A DNA stretch of 32,169 nt from Saprospiraceae bacterium (GTDB lineage: Bacteria > Bacteroidota > Bacteroidia > Chitinophagales > Saprospiraceae). The notes beneath the pieces were generated by a model. The model saw nothing but the letters and a program-made list of their open reading frames with translations. It was not told where the DNA came from and ran no database searches. How positions within the stretch are numbered: position 1 is the first letter of the stretch; each line of letters starts with the position of its first letter. The stretch spans positions 1 to 32,169 of the forward strand of contig JAGOHC010000015.1 of NCBI GenBank assembly GCA_017996375.1. The letters are read 5' to 3'. Shown here piece after piece: positions 8,878 through 18,651 of the stretch. A program made the translations under genes and the position numbers.

Positions 8878-11800
8878 ATGCCATTTAAGAAAAAAAGTCT
8901 GAAAACAGACCAGTCTTTCGACAAGATCATCATTAGCTTAGCTTCTCCCGATGATATTTTGGAACGTTCTTATGGAGAGGTGTTAAAACCAGAAACTATC
9001 AATTACCGCTCTTATAAACCTGAGCGCGATGGCTTATTCTGTGAGCGCATTTTTGGTCCGGTAAAGGACTATGAGTGCTATTGCGGAAAATATAAACGCA
9101 TCCGTTATAAAGGAATCGTTTGCGACCGTTGCGGGGTAGAAGTTACCGAAAAAAAGGTGCGCCGTGAGCGTATGGGGCACATCAAGTTGGTAGTTCCAGT
9201 TGTACACATTTGGTTTTTCAAATCGTTGCCAAACAAAATCGGTTACCTGTTAGGCTTATCCTCTAAGAAGTTAGAATCGGTAGTATATTATGAGCGATAT
9301 ATAGTTATTCAACCCGGTGTAAAAGAACAAGATGGTGTTGCCAAAATGGATTTACTTACCGAAGAGGAATATTTAGATATCATAGATAATTTGCCTAAAG
9401 ATAATCAACTTTTGGATGATTTTCACCCCGATAAATTCATCGCCCGAATGGGTGCCGAAGCTGTCCGTGATATGTTGTTGCGTATCAACTTAGATGAACT
9501 TTCGTATGAATTACGCCATCAGGCAGCCAACGAATCTTCGCAGCAACGCAAATCAGAAGCACTCAAGCGTTTGAGAATTGTAGAAGCCTTCCGCGAAGGA
9601 CAAAAACTGCAAGAAAATAAACCAGAGTGGACGGTAATTCAGTACCTGCCTGTAGTGCCACCTGAGTTGCGCCCTTTAGTACCTTTGGATGGAGGTCGTT
9701 TTGCAAGCTCAGACTTGAATGACTTATACCGCCGCGTGATTATTCGCAACAACCGCTTGAAGCGATTACTTGAAATTAAAGCACCTGAGGTAATTTTGCG
9801 TAACGAAAAACGTATGTTACAAGAGGCTGTTGATTCATTGTTCGATAATTCGCGTAAATCAAATGCTGTAAAAGCAGAAGGCGGACGTGCATTAAAATCA
9901 TTAAGTGATATTCTAAAAGGGAAACAAGGTCGTTTCCGCCAAAACTTGTTAGGTAAGCGCGTGGATTATTCTGGTCGCTCCGTAATTGTGGTAGGTCCTA
10001 CTTTGCGTTTGCACGAATGTGGCATTCCAAAAGCAATGGCTGCCGAATTGTTCAAGCCATTTGTTATCAGAAAATTGATAGAACGCGGCATTGTAAAAAC
10101 AGTTAAATCAGCCAAGAAATTGGTAGACAGAAAAGATAATGTTATTTGGGAAATCCTCGAAAATATTTTGAAAGGACACCCAGTGTTATTAAATCGTGCG
10201 CCAACGTTACACCGATTGTCAATTCAAGCATTCCAGCCAAAATTAATTGAAGGTAAAGCTATTCAATTACATCCATTGGTCTGTGGTGCGTTTAATGCCG
10301 ACTTCGACGGTGACCAGATGGCGGTACACGTGCCGTTGAGCCAAGCAGCCATTTTGGAAGCACAATTATTGATGTTGGCTTCACACAATATGCTTAACCC
10401 ACAAGACGGTTCCCCTGTAACCTTGCCTTCACAAGATATGGTGTTGGGACTTTATTACCTGACAAAAGAAAGAAAATCTACCGATGAAGTAAAAGTAAAA
10501 GGAGAGGGTCGCGTTTTCTATTCAGCTGAAGAAGTAGTTATTGCTTTAAACGAAAGACAACTTGACCTTCATGCTAAGATAAAAGTTCGCTCTAAAATAG
10601 AAAACGAAAAAGACGATATTGAGTACAAATTGGTGGACACTACAACCGGACGTGTGTTGTTCAATGAGCACGTACCCGAAAATGTACCTTTCATCAATGA
10701 GCTACTTACAAAACGTAACTTAAAGAAAATTATAAGTGACATCATTCGTAGAACAGATTTCCACGTTACAGCAAATTTCTTGGATAATATCAAAGAAATG
10801 GGCTTCGGTTGGTCGTTCAAAGGTGGTTTGTCATTCAATTTAGGTGACCTTATCACGCCATCCATCAAAGAAAAAACTCTTGATGCCGCTCAGAATGAAG
10901 TGGATGAAATTTGGGAAAACTACGAAATGGGGCTTATTACCAACAATGAACGATATAACCAAATTATTGACCGCTGGACGTTTGCCGATAACCGTATTAC
11001 TGAAAATTTAATGCGTGAATTATCGCAGCACAAACAAGGTTTTAATTCTGTGTTCATGATGTTGGATTCCGGTGCCCGTGGTTCAAAACAACAAATCAAA
11101 CAGTTGTGCGGATTACGTGGATTGATGGCGAAACCAAGAAAATCCGGCGACACAGGTGGCGCAATCATCGAGAACCCAATCCTTGCCAATTTCTTAGATG
11201 GGCTATCGGTATTGGAATACTTCATCTCTACACACGGTGCGCGAAAAGGTTTAGCGGATACCGCTTTAAAAACGGCAGATGCTGGTTACTTAACGCGTCG
11301 TTTGGTGGATGTAGCACAGGATGTTGTCATTGTTGAAGAAGATTGCGATACACTGCGTGGAATCGAAACTTCTGCATTGAAAGAAAATGATAAAATCATA
11401 GAATCACTTGCATCCCGTATTCAGGGGCGTTACACATTATATGATATCATCAACCCAGAAAATGACGACCTCATATTGAAAGCTGGAGATTATATCTCCG
11501 AAAAAATTGCCAAAAAGATAGAGGATTGTAACATTGAAACCATTACAATACGTTCCGTATTAACTTGTGAAACCAAACGAGGTGTGTGTACAAAATGCTA
11601 TGGTAAAAATTTGGCATCTGGTCGTATAGCCGAACAAGGAGATGCGGTGGGCATCATTGCAGCGCAATCCATTGGTGAACCGGGTACACAGCTGACACTG
11701 CGAACCTTCCACGTGGGTGGTATCGCTGCGGTATCAAAGCAAGAATCAGAGATAACTTCCAAGTCGCAGGGCTATATTGAGTTTGACGGTATTCGCGTGG

Positions 11801-13170
11801 TAAATTCGTTAGACGATAATGGCAATCCAATAAACGTTGTTATTTCCAGAACAGGTGAAATACGTATCAACGATAAAGATAAGGCTGGAAAACTACTTGC
11901 AACCCACCATATATTATATGGCTCAACACTCTTTGTAAAAGAAGGGCAAGAAGTTCAGCGTGGCGATATAATTTGTAATTGGGATCCGTTCAATAACGTT
12001 ATCATTTCGGAGGTAACAGGCATTGCCGAGTTCGACTCCATCGAAGAAGGGGTAACCTACCGCATTGAGCGCGACGACCAAACGGGTTATGCCGAAAAGG
12101 TAATTATTGAACCTAAAAACAAACGCAAGGTGCCAGTCATTCGCATTATGAGCAAAGCTGGCGAAGAACTAAAGAGCTATACACTACCAGTAGGAGCATA
12201 CATCTCTTTGGAAGATAGACAGGAAGTAAAATCAGGTCAAAAAATTGTGAAGATACCACGTAAATTGGGAAGTATCCAAGATATTACCGGCGGTCTTCCG
12301 CGTGTTACAGAGTTGTTTGAATCGCGCAATCCATCCAATCCGGCAGTTGTTGCCGAAGTAGATGGCGTTGTAACATTAGGCAAAATCAAACGCGGTAATC
12401 GCGAGGTAGTTGTTGAATCAAAAGATGAACACAAACACAAGTATCTAATTCCGCTTTCAAAACACCTGTTGGTACAGGATGGCGACTTTGTGCGTGCATC
12501 AACACCGCTTTCTGACGGTACAACATCTCCTAAAGATATATTAAATATTAAAGGACCTTTTGCCGTACAGCAGTACATCGTTAATGGAATCCAAGAAGTA
12601 TATCGTTCACAAGGTATCGCAATCAACGACAAACACATCGAAACGATTGTTCGTCAGATGATGCGCCGTGTTCAAATTGAAGACCCAGGCGATACTACCT
12701 TCTTGGAAGGTGAGGCAGTAGAGCGTTACGACTTTTTAGAACAAAACGATTTTATCTATGATAAAAAAGTGATAACCGACAATGGAGAATCTAATCGTTT
12801 GAAGCCAGGGCAGTTGGTTACATTGCGTCAAATACGCGAAGAAAATTCTTTCTTGAAGCGCAACGATAAAAAATTGGTCGCTTATCGCGATGCCATTGCT
12901 GCAACCTCCAGCCCGCTATTGTTAGGGATCACTAAATCGTCATTAGGAACAGAAAGTTGGATATCAGCAGCATCATTCCAAGAGACAACCAAGGTGTTGA
13001 GTACGGCAGCTATCTCCGCAAAACGAGATAACTTGAACGGCTTGAAAGAGAATGTTATTATCGGAAAACGCATCCCTGCCGGAACAGGGCAACGCATCTT
13101 AGACAGATTACAGGTACAACACCAAAGTTCCGTTCGTGTACAACATGAAGAACTCGAAGAGGTAGATTGA
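8878..13170 (+). CDS. rpoC: DNA-directed RNA polymerase subunit beta'
   Basis: The beta' subunit carries the catalytic magnesium site. The 1430-residue product is complete. The N-terminal zinc site uses C67, C69, C82 and C85. The catalytic NADFDGD loop places D475, D477 and D479. The second zinc site uses C823, C897, C904 and C907. The conserved [18 protein letters not shown] segment, a trigger-loop-region signature, follows it. The C-terminus has a normal [20 protein letters not shown] tail after GTGQRILD. The ATG starts [15 protein letters not shown]. It is the last gene of the block, and a strong intrinsic terminator lies 24 bases after its stop. Confidence 0.98.
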   Translation: MPFKKKSLKTDQSFDKIIISLASPDDILERSYGEVLKPETINYRSYKPERDGLFCERIFGPVKDYECYCGKYKRIRYKGIVCDRCGVEVTEKKVRRERMGHIKLVVPVVHIWFFKSLPNKIGYLLGLSSKKLESVVYYERYIVIQPGVKEQDGVAKMDLLTEEEYLDIIDNLPKDNQLLDDFHPDKFIARMGAEAVRDMLLRINLDELSYELRHQAANESSQQRKSEALKRLRIVEAFREGQKLQENKPEWTVIQYLPVVPPELRPLVPLDGGRFASSDLNDLYRRVIIRNNRLKRLLEIKAPEVILRNEKRMLQEAVDSLFDNSRKSNAVKAEGGRALKSLSDILKGKQGRFRQNLLGKRVDYSGRSVIVVGPTLRLHECGIPKAMAAELFKPFVIRKLIERGIVKTVKSAKKLVDRKDNVIWEILENILKGHPVLLNRAPTLHRLSIQAFQPKLIEGKAIQLHPLVCGAFNADFDGDQMAVHVPLSQAAILEAQLLMLASHNMLNPQDGSPVTLPSQDMVLGLYYLTKERKSTDEVKVKGEGRVFYSAEEVVIALNERQLDLHAKIKVRSKIENEKDDIEYKLVDTTTGRVLFNEHVPENVPFINELLTKRNLKKIISDIIRRTDFHVTANFLDNIKEMGFGWSFKGGLSFNLGDLITPSIKEKTLDAAQNEVDEIWENYEMGLITNNERYNQIIDRWTFADNRITENLMRELSQHKQGFNSVFMMLDSGARGSKQQIKQLCGLRGLMAKPRKSGDTGGAIIENPILANFLDGLSVLEYFISTHGARKGLADTALKTADAGYLTRRLVDVAQDVVIVEEDCDTLRGIETSALKENDKIIESLASRIQGRYTLYDIINPENDDLILKAGDYISEKIAKKIEDCNIETITIRSVLTCETKRGVCTKCYGKNLASGRIAEQGDAVGIIAAQSIGEPGTQLTLRTFHVGGIAAVSKQESEITSKSQGYIEFDGIRVVNSLDDNGNPINVVISRTGEIRINDKDKAGKLLATHHILYGSTLFVKEGQEVQRGDIICNWDPFNNVIISEVTGIAEFDSIEEGVTYRIERDDQTGYAEKVIIEPKNKRKVPVIRIMSKAGEELKSYTLPVGAYISLEDRQEVKSGQKIVKIPRKLGSIQDITGGLPRVTELFESRNPSNPAVVAEVDGVVTLGKIKRGNREVVVESKDEHKHKYLIPLSKHLLVQDGDFVRASTPLSDGTTSPKDILNIKGPFAVQQYIVNGIQEVYRSQGIAINDKHIETIVRQMMRRVQIEDPGDTTFLEGEAVERYDFLEQNDFIYDKKVITDNGESNRLKPGQLVTLRQIREENSFLKRNDKKLVAYRDAIAATSSPLLLGITKSSLGTESWISAASFQETTKVLSTAAISAKRDNLNGLKENVIIGKRIPAGTGQRILDRLQVQHQSSVRVQHEELEEVD

Positions 13171-13194
13171 TAGTTAACTTTATCAAAATATTGC

Positions 13195-13227
13195 GCCCGA
13201 CATTGTATCAATGTCGGGCTTTTTTTT
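13195..13227 (+). terminator. Intrinsic terminator after rpoC
   Basis: GCCCGACATT (13195-13204) and AATGTCGGGC (13210-13219) form a perfect 10-bp stem with loop GTATC, followed by eight T residues. This marks the end of the ribosomal protein-rpoBC transcript. Confidence 0.93.
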
Positions 13228-13251
13228 ATTAAAGAAATATCGAAACGAAGA

Positions 13252-13282
13252 TTTGTGGAATTGCGTAATTGTATTATATTTA
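13252..13282 (+). promoter_or_regulatory. Promoter candidate for the GCS2-CBS gene
   Basis: TTTG (13252-13255), a 19-base spacer and TATATTTA (13275-13282) fit the Bacteroidota TTTG / TAnnTTTG pattern with one mismatch in the -7 box. It lies between the rpoC terminator and the next ATG at 13319, so the downstream gene is likely an independent unit. Confidence 0.5.
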
Positions 13283-13318
13283 ACCGTTGCTTCTGCAAAA
13301 TAAAACAAATCTAAAAAT

Positions 13319-15247
13319 ATGGGTGAACAAAATGTTTCAGTAGTAAAAGAAAAAGATCAGCTACACAATTTTATGTGGCATCTGCTCAACGATGTACAAG
13401 CATTGGAATACATGCTCAACAACGATTGGTTCGAGAGCGATGTAATCCGCATCGGCGCAGAACAAGAAATGTGTTTAGTGGATAACGAAACGTTCAAACC
13501 CGCAACCATCAACTTGCAAGTGCTTGAGTTGATGAAAGAACACGAATGGTGTGGGACAGAGTTAGCTAAGTTTAACTTAGAAACAAACCTTTCTCCTCGT
13601 GTATTTAAAGGGAAATGCCTTAGCGAAATGGAGGAAGAAAATACTCGCTACCTCAGCATCATTCGCAACGTGTTGAACCAATTTAATTCCTCAATCATTT
13701 TGACGGGTATCCTGCCTACATTACGCAAGTACGATTTGGAACTAACCAACCTTACACCAAAGGATCGTTATTTTGCATTGATGGAATCTATCAACAACCA
13801 ACTGTTCGGTAATGCTTACGAACTGCGCCTCACTGGTATTGATGAACTTTTAGTAAAACACGATTCCCCATTGCTCGAAGCCTGTAATACGAGTTTTCAG
13901 GTACACTTACAAGTTGCGCCGAAAGATTTTGCCCGACTGTACAATATTTCGCAGACTTTGGCTGCGCCTGTATTGGGTATTTCGGCAAACTCGCCAATAG
14001 TCTTTGGCAGACGATTGTGGCACGAAACACGCATCGCCCTATTCCAACAAGCCTTAGACACACGCACCACACACGACCATATGCGCGAACGCAGCCCGCG
14101 TGTTCATTTCGGAAAAACATGGCTGAAGGATTCAATTTTAGAAATTTACAAAGAAGATATTGCTCGCTTCCGCGTATTGTTAGGTGGAGAAATCGAGGAA
14201 AATTCTATTGAAGCAATTCGTAGTGGTAGATCGCCAAAGTTGAAAGCTTTGCAGATTCATAATTCAACGGTATATCGTTGGAATCGCCCTTGTTACGGAA
14301 TCTCCGAAAATGGGAAACCGCATTTACGAATTGAAAACCGCGTGCTGCCGGCAGGGCCAACCGTTGTTGATGAAATGGCAAACGCTGCATTTTGGTTAGG
14401 TTGTATGGTAGGAATGGGCGAAGAATATAAAGATATTACCAAGCATATTTCTTACGCAGATATTAGAGATAACTTCGGAAAGGCGGCTCGATACGGCATT
14501 GATTCTACATTTACTTGGTTGAAAGATAAAAAAATTGGCGCAAAAGAATTAGTCTGGAAAGAATTGTTGCCGATTGCGAGAGCTGGTCTGGAAAAACAAA
14601 AAGTAGATAAAAAAGATATTGATAAATATTTGGGAATCATCGAAGAGCGTGCCGAAGCACATACTAATGGTGCTCGATGGATGCTGCGAGCATTCACAAA
14701 ATTAAAAGATGAAGTTGGCTTAGAAGAAGCGAATACTGTTATGACTTCCGCCATAGTTTTTAACCAATCAAAAGGAATTCCTGTGCATAAATGGAAACTA
14801 CCCGAACCGACTGATTTAGAATCCTACACTCCGTCCAAGCTAAAAGTGGAAGAGTTTATGGAAACCGACCTATTTACAGTTCAGAAAGACGACCTTGTAG
14901 AGTTAGTTGCAGAACTAATGGATTGGCGAAAAATTCGCTATATGCCAGTAGAAGATAGCAAGGGGAATCTAGTTGGCTTAGTCACTTCGCGGTTGCTGCT
15001 GCGCCACTTTACACGACACGACGTTGATGGCGGCCAGCAACCTAAACAAGCAACGGTTAAGGATTTGATGATTGCGAAACCTTACACTACTTCGCCGGAT
15101 GCAACCATTATGGAAGCAATGAATATTATGCGCGAGAAAAAAATCGGCTGCCTACCAGTTGTGCAAGGAAAGGAGTTAGTTGGTGTAATTACCGAGATGG
15201 ATTTTTTACGAATAACTGGCAGACTAATGGATAGATTGGAGAAATAA
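13319..15247 (+). CDS. GCS2-family glutamate-cysteine ligase-like protein with two C-terminal CBS domains
   Basis: Residues of about 25-430 match the carboxylate-amine ligase family of glutamate-cysteine ligase type 2. Visible signatures are RIGAEQEMCLVD (44-55), with E48 and E50 at the expected substrate- and metal-binding positions, FNLETNLSP, and RIENRVLPAGPT further on. Two CBS modules follow at about 515-570 (VEEFMETDLFTVQKDDLVEL) and 585-640 (TVKDLMIAKPYTTSPDATIM). CBS pairs often bind adenine nucleotides and control an attached enzyme. The substrate is not known: the family also includes ligases that do not make gamma-glutamylcysteine. The 642-residue protein has no signal peptide, so it is probably cytoplasmic. 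It follows the rpoC terminator and converges on the deacetylase gene with a 6-base gap. Confidence 0.82.
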   Translation: MGEQNVSVVKEKDQLHNFMWHLLNDVQALEYMLNNDWFESDVIRIGAEQEMCLVDNETFKPATINLQVLELMKEHEWCGTELAKFNLETNLSPRVFKGKCLSEMEEENTRYLSIIRNVLNQFNSSIILTGILPTLRKYDLELTNLTPKDRYFALMESINNQLFGNAYELRLTGIDELLVKHDSPLLEACNTSFQVHLQVAPKDFARLYNISQTLAAPVLGISANSPIVFGRRLWHETRIALFQQALDTRTTHDHMRERSPRVHFGKTWLKDSILEIYKEDIARFRVLLGGEIEENSIEAIRSGRSPKLKALQIHNSTVYRWNRPCYGISENGKPHLRIENRVLPAGPTVVDEMANAAFWLGCMVGMGEEYKDITKHISYADIRDNFGKAARYGIDSTFTWLKDKKIGAKELVWKELLPIARAGLEKQKVDKKDIDKYLGIIEERAEAHTNGARWMLRAFTKLKDEVGLEEANTVMTSAIVFNQSKGIPVHKWKLPEPTDLESYTPSKLKVEEFMETDLFTVQKDDLVELVAELMDWRKIRYMPVEDSKGNLVGLVTSRLLLRHFTRHDVDGGQQPKQATVKDLMIAKPYTTSPDATIMEAMNIMREKKIGCLPVVQGKELVGVITEMDFLRITGRLMDRLEK

Positions 15248-15253
15248 ACTTTC

Positions 15254-16552
15254 CTAATTTCCGAGTTGCAAATAGAATTGCCGCAGACGGTTGGCATCAA
15301 GCATGGCATCGTCAAATGTGCTATTGTGGAAATTGATGTGTATGCAAGTGTGTTGTTGATTTTGTTCTGCAAATTGCACGAACTGTTTTTCAAATTCAAC
15401 AATATCATTACCCACTTCTTGTAGCAGTGCACTGTCCATTATTGCTAAAGGTTGAGTCAGAAATTTGTAGGGTTTTTCTGAAATAAAATTGTATAGCTTA
15501 TATGCAAAACCTGTACCGCAACGGAATCCTATTTTATCTTGATAACCCAACGATCCGTCTTCTGTAAAATTCAGGTCATCAATTATTTCAGACGTTTTGC
15601 CAAATGCAAAGCGCAGAAAATGCTGCCTTGTATGTGTGATTTTTTGTTGTGTAACTTCCTGTAATTCAGCTAATTCCTTCTCGAACAAAGTTTTGTTTTT
15701 CCATGTTGCAAAACTCGGATGCAAGCCAATGATATATCCGTATTTACGAGCATTATCAAAAATTGTTTGTAGGTATTTATCACGGATATCGAAGAAATTA
15801 TCATATTTTGTAATGCCGCCACAGAGAAAATAAATCACCTTTTTAGAAAAAAAGGTGTTCTCGCGCAATAACCATTCAAAAGTGTCAAACACATCTTTTT
15901 CTTTACCTAAAAGCTGTCTGAAATACTGTCTAAATAGTTTAAGTATCGTAGAAAAATTTCCTTTTTTGTGAACAAAAATATGTGCAATGGAGCGTATGAA
16001 TTTGTAAAAACTTGGATACTTTTTGATAGCATCTATATCATGCGAAAGCTGAAAAATTGTGTTATTGCTTGTCGGCGAAAGCCCAATTTTTGTATAAAAA
16101 AACAAAACTAAATAATCTACAACAGGTGTTCGGTGAAGGTTTTGTTGAACCAAAAAATGCTTCCATGTCAAGAGCATATTATACTTATCGTGGTCGGTTG
16201 CGGGGTTACAAAACCACTCTTCGTAGCGGCTTATCAGAAAAAAAATAGTTTCAAAAATATCAAATCTAATCGAACAGGAATCATCACTTTGCCCGATGGC
16301 TAATAAGATTTTATCTTGCCATTGAAAACAATTTGCTCGTGGCATTTGCTGTAAAACAGGTAGGTGAAAATATTGCCGATTACAAAAAATCGAATAATCA
16401 TTTACCGTATAATTTTCTTGCTCATGTTGCTGAATTTCAAATATAACATCACTTGGTGCAGCCGGATGCTGTTGCAAAAAACTGAGAACATACTGGAGGC
16501 GATGTAAAGTTACTGGGGGCGTTAATGTTGCCTTAACGGTTATTTTTATCAT
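15254..16552 (-). CDS. Polysaccharide deacetylase-like protein (NodB-type fold)
   Basis: The 432-residue product has the spaced motifs of divergent Bacteroidota polysaccharide deacetylases: SHDIDAIKKYPSF (170-182, the aspartate pair D172/D174), GLHPSF (276-281, H278), RQHFLRF (309-315) and a C-terminal INFHNSTFDD (406-415, H409). The first 160 residues form an extra N-terminal region. It would remove acetyl groups from a sugar polymer, or belong to a relative that modifies cell-envelope glycans; the substrate is unknown. No signal peptide is evident. The ATG at 16552 overlaps the end of the FemAB-like gene by 20 bases, which indicates translational coupling in a two-gene operon. No terminator separates it from the convergent GCS2-CBS gene. 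Confidence 0.75.
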   Translation of the reverse strand: MIKITVKATLTPPVTLHRLQYVLSFLQQHPAAPSDVIFEIQQHEQENYTVNDYSIFCNRQYFHLPVLQQMPRANCFQWQDKILLAIGQSDDSCSIRFDIFETIFFLISRYEEWFCNPATDHDKYNMLLTWKHFLVQQNLHRTPVVDYLVLFFYTKIGLSPTSNNTIFQLSHDIDAIKKYPSFYKFIRSIAHIFVHKKGNFSTILKLFRQYFRQLLGKEKDVFDTFEWLLRENTFFSKKVIYFLCGGITKYDNFFDIRDKYLQTIFDNARKYGYIIGLHPSFATWKNKTLFEKELAELQEVTQQKITHTRQHFLRFAFGKTSEIIDDLNFTEDGSLGYQDKIGFRCGTGFAYKLYNFISEKPYKFLTQPLAIMDSALLQEVGNDIVEFEKQFVQFAEQNQQHTCIHINFHNSTFDDAMLDANRLRQFYLQLGN

Positions 16553-17513
16553 ATCTATTTTTTATCGAATAAACTAATTCCCAAAAGGCATTTTTTGTAC
16601 GGTAGCAACGAGAGTAGGGTGTGCGTTGTGCCCCAAAACCGCTAAACAGTTCTTCAACAGACTGCAACATTGTTCCCTCAAAATCAAAATTTTTTTGTTG
16701 TTGTAAACTCCAAACAATCGATTCATACAAAAGATAGGATACCGCACTGCTATTTTTAATATTTAAATTGAGTCCGAGCAATAAGTTATATACTGTGTTT
16801 TTATCAAAAACCAAATAAATGGCTGATAATGGTTGATTTTTAGTATCATAGGCAATTAATATTTTACTTGCGTCTTGCTTCTTCAATATTGTTTCCAATT
16901 GCTGTAGAAAGGTGAAATCGAAAGGCATTGCCATATTTCTACGCGTATAAGATTGTGCAACTAACGAATATAATAGCGCAACATCATCAGATTCTTTAAT
17001 GAATAACTCTTTTTTTGCTTTGGCAATTTTATTGCGAACATTAGCGCGTAACTGCATGTGCGACCAATTTTGCGCGTGGGTTATTCGATAAGTATAAAGT
17101 GTTGTTTGGCGAAATCCAATCCAATAAAATGGTAGCCCGTTTTGAAAATCAGGATGAAAATTTTGGGTATAATACACCACGTCATTTAGTGGAAGTTGTG
17201 CGATAAGTTCATTAATTATTTTTTTTTCTAAACTGTACTGCGTTACCAATTTTAGCCCTTCGGGGAGAAAAAGTAACACACCGCTATAAGGTGTTAGTAA
17301 TGGCATATTGATAACGGCTTGCATGTATTTTTTTGTGCGAAAATACACCAAACAGCCTATGATTTTTTTATCTTCAAATGACAACGCAACTTGCCAATCG
17401 TTTTGACGACAAACAGCATCCAACCAAAACGGTTGGAAAAAAAGTGGTAGGTCAGGTTGCGATTTACAAAAATTGATGTACCTTTCCTTATTAGCTTGTT
17501 GGTTATTAATCAA
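16533..17513 (-). CDS. FemAB-like GNAT-fold acyl/aminoacyl transferase
   Basis: The N-terminal ERYINFCKSQPDLPLFFQPF followed by WLDAVC (to residue 35) is typical of FemAB-related proteins found in Bacteroidota polysaccharide and envelope loci. The middle LRANVRNKIAKAKK and the later MPFDFTFLQQL, SAIYLVFDKNTVYNLLLG and DFEGTM segments match the second GNAT-like half. Relatives transfer amino acids or acyl groups onto envelope glycans, but the substrate here is unknown. No in-frame ATG exists before residue 64, and an in-frame stop lies 9 bases beyond the TTG at 17513. That TTG is therefore the likely start, with ATT at 17519 as the only close alternative. It is the first gene of the pair with the deacetylase and lies 6 bases from the divergent FkbM gene. 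Confidence 0.72.
   Translation of the reverse strand: MINNQQANKERYINFCKSQPDLPLFFQPFWLDAVCRQNDWQVALSFEDKKIIGCLVYFRTKKYMQAVINMPLLTPYSGVLLFLPEGLKLVTQYSLEKKIINELIAQLPLNDVVYYTQNFHPDFQNGLPFYWIGFRQTTLYTYRITHAQNWSHMQLRANVRNKIAKAKKELFIKESDDVALLYSLVAQSYTRRNMAMPFDFTFLQQLETILKKQDASKILIAYDTKNQPLSAIYLVFDKNTVYNLLLGLNLNIKNSSAVSYLLYESIVWSLQQQKNFDFEGTMLQSVEELFSGFGAQRTPYSRCYRTKNAFWELVYSIKNRYDKNNR
17456..17486 (+). promoter_or_regulatory. Promoter candidate for the FkbM-type gene
   Basis: GTTG (17456-17459), a 19-base spacer and TACCTTTC (17479-17486) fit the Bacteroidota pattern with one mismatch in each box. It lies inside the start of the divergent FemAB-like gene. It favours the ATG at 17520 over an upstream TTG at 17457, which would sit inside the -33 box. 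Confidence 0.42.
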
Positions 17514-17519
17514 ATTAAT

Positions 17520-18290
17520 ATGTTAGCAGTTGTAAAAAATATAATTAAAAAAATCATACAACTTGAGGAACGACGTACACGCCGCATTGCAACTGGCGTT
17601 GGATTAAATTTGGATATTTCACTAAATAAATCGGGTGCCGGTTTGTTGCGCGAAGTATTTGTCGAGCGTGAATATGCCAATTTTTTTCCTTTTAACGAGA
17701 AGGTCATTGTCGTAGATATTGGTGCACATTACGGCTATTTTTCATTGTTTGCAGCGCAGCACACACATCCCGAAAGTATAATTTGGGCATTAGAGCCATC
17801 GCCTACAAATTTCCACATCCTTCAAAAAAACATAGCCTCCAATGCTATTAGCAATATCATTCCGTTGAATATTGGCATTTCAGATAGCAATAATACGGCA
17901 AAATTATTTTTGAGTCGCCCAGAAAACCATAGTATTTTTGGAAGCGGGCAGGAAAAAAGCGTTATGGCAAAATTCAGAAACTTAGAAACGTTCATGCGAG
18001 AGCAAGATATTAACAGGATAGATTTTTTGAAAATTGATTGTGAGGGTGCGGAATATCCTATCTTGTTATCTACACAGAAAGCACAGTTAGAGAGGGTAGA
18101 TGTAATAACGTTGGAGTTTCATGATTTGCTTGCGAAAGGTTGGAAGCCAGCAGACTTATACCAACACTTAGTTGCTTGCGGATTTAGGATTGAGCGGTTT
18201 CAATACTACCCAGATTATGGTTTGGGTAATATGAATTTTGGCAAGCTGACAGCCATTAATAAAATGTCACATTATTGGTTAAACAGATAG
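17520..18290 (+). CDS. FkbM-family SAM-dependent methyltransferase
   Basis: FkbM-type enzymes methylate hydroxyl groups of sugars or other small molecules with S-adenosylmethionine. The 256-residue product has the SAM-binding glycine motif VIVVDIGAHYGYFSLFA (about 62-78, with D66), the acidic residue after strand 2 in ALEPSPTN (E92) and the family motif DFLKIDCEGAEY (about 168-179). The ATG at 17520 is chosen because an upstream in-frame TTG at 17457 lies within the divergent gene and in the predicted promoter. It sits next to the FemAB-like and deacetylase genes, which suggests work on an envelope or exported glycan. No secretion signal is seen. Confidence 0.82.
   Translation: MLAVVKNIIKKIIQLEERRTRRIATGVGLNLDISLNKSGAGLLREVFVEREYANFFPFNEKVIVVDIGAHYGYFSLFAAQHTHPESIIWALEPSPTNFHILQKNIASNAISNIIPLNIGISDSNNTAKLFLSRPENHSIFGSGQEKSVMAKFRNLETFMREQDINRIDFLKIDCEGAEYPILLSTQKAQLERVDVITLEFHDLLAKGWKPADLYQHLVACGFRIERFQYYPDYGLGNMNFGKLTAINKMSHYWLNR
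17536..17543 (-). promoter_or_regulatory. Candidate -7 element for the FemAB-like operon
   Basis: On the minus strand this reads TATATTTT, one mismatch from TAnnTTTG, ending 22 bases before the TTG start at 17513. The -33 side is not clear; a GTTG lies 15 bases upstream. It sits inside the first codons of the FkbM-type gene, so the two promoters would overlap the opposite genes. Confidence 0.25.
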
Positions 18291-18550
18291 GAACTTAATA
18301 TATCTGTAAAGACATTTATAACATTTTTTTTAAATTCAAAAACATTGGCAAACTTTTTGGATTTATACTAATCATCTACCTTTTTTATGGTATTTTGACG
18401 CAATTTTAAAACAATCTTATAGGCTTTATTTGTTTTACAAATATTCTTTTATTAATTTTATCGTGTATTTGTAAATAATTGATTTTAAAAATATAATGTA
18501 AGCCAAAAAATAAAAGCTTACTTTCATAGAAATAGTGTTTCATAGTGTGA

Positions 18551-18582
18551 GGGGTAACCGCAATGTCGGTTGCTCCTTTTTT
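18551..18582 (+). terminator. Intrinsic terminator 260 bases after the FkbM-type gene
   Basis: GGGGTAACCG (18551-18560) pairs with CGGTTGCTCC (18567-18576) over ten pairs with two G-U wobbles, loop CAATGT, followed by TTTTTTATTTTG. The T tract orients it to the + strand. Its distance from the nearest upstream gene is unusual. Confidence 0.75.
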
Positions 18583-18620
18583 ATTTTGTATTTTTTTGTG
18601 ATAAAATTCCATTCACAAAA

Positions 18621-18636
18621 TTTGTAATTTTACAAA
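18621..18636. promoter_or_regulatory. Inverted repeat upstream of cytochrome c gene, Crp/Fnr-like geometry
   Basis: TTTGTAA and TTACAAA are separated by two bases, a perfect 7+2+7 palindrome ending 15 bases before the ATG. It contains TTG-N8-CAA, the half-site spacing of Crp/Fnr-family operators. The gene downstream is a cytochrome c, which makes redox or oxygen control plausible. The assignment is inference from symmetry and context, and AT-rich DNA gives such matches by chance. Confidence 0.35.
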
Positions 18637-18651
18637 AAATGCAATCAAATT

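Larger units (their letters stand above)
18291..18651. other. AT-rich intergenic region, possible small RNA
   Basis: These 361 bases hold no convincing reading frame. Visible elements are a promoter-like TTTG (18356-18359) with TACCTTTT (18377-18384) at a short 17-base spacing, a perfect GTAAGC/GCTTAC hairpin (18498-18521), a small GAAA/TTTC hairpin near 18530, an intrinsic terminator (18551-18582), and a TTTGTAA/TTACAAA inverted repeat (18621-18636) before the cytochrome gene. A terminated transcript of roughly 190 bases on the + strand is possible, or a long 3' untranslated tail of the FkbM mRNA. Confidence 0.4.

Noticed and set aside
17457..17519. N-terminal extension of the FkbM-type protein from TTG 17457
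   Set aside because: It would overlap the divergent gene and begin inside the predicted -33 box; ATG 17520 is a better start.
15254..18290. Complete exopolysaccharide biosynthesis locus
   Set aside because: Only three modifying enzymes are present. No glycosyltransferase, polymerase or export gene is in the window, so a full pathway is not supported.
18406..18612. 68-codon minus-strand frame in the FkbM-cytochrome gap
   Set aside because: It runs through the intrinsic terminator and small hairpins, has composition expected of AT-rich noise, and matches no known family.
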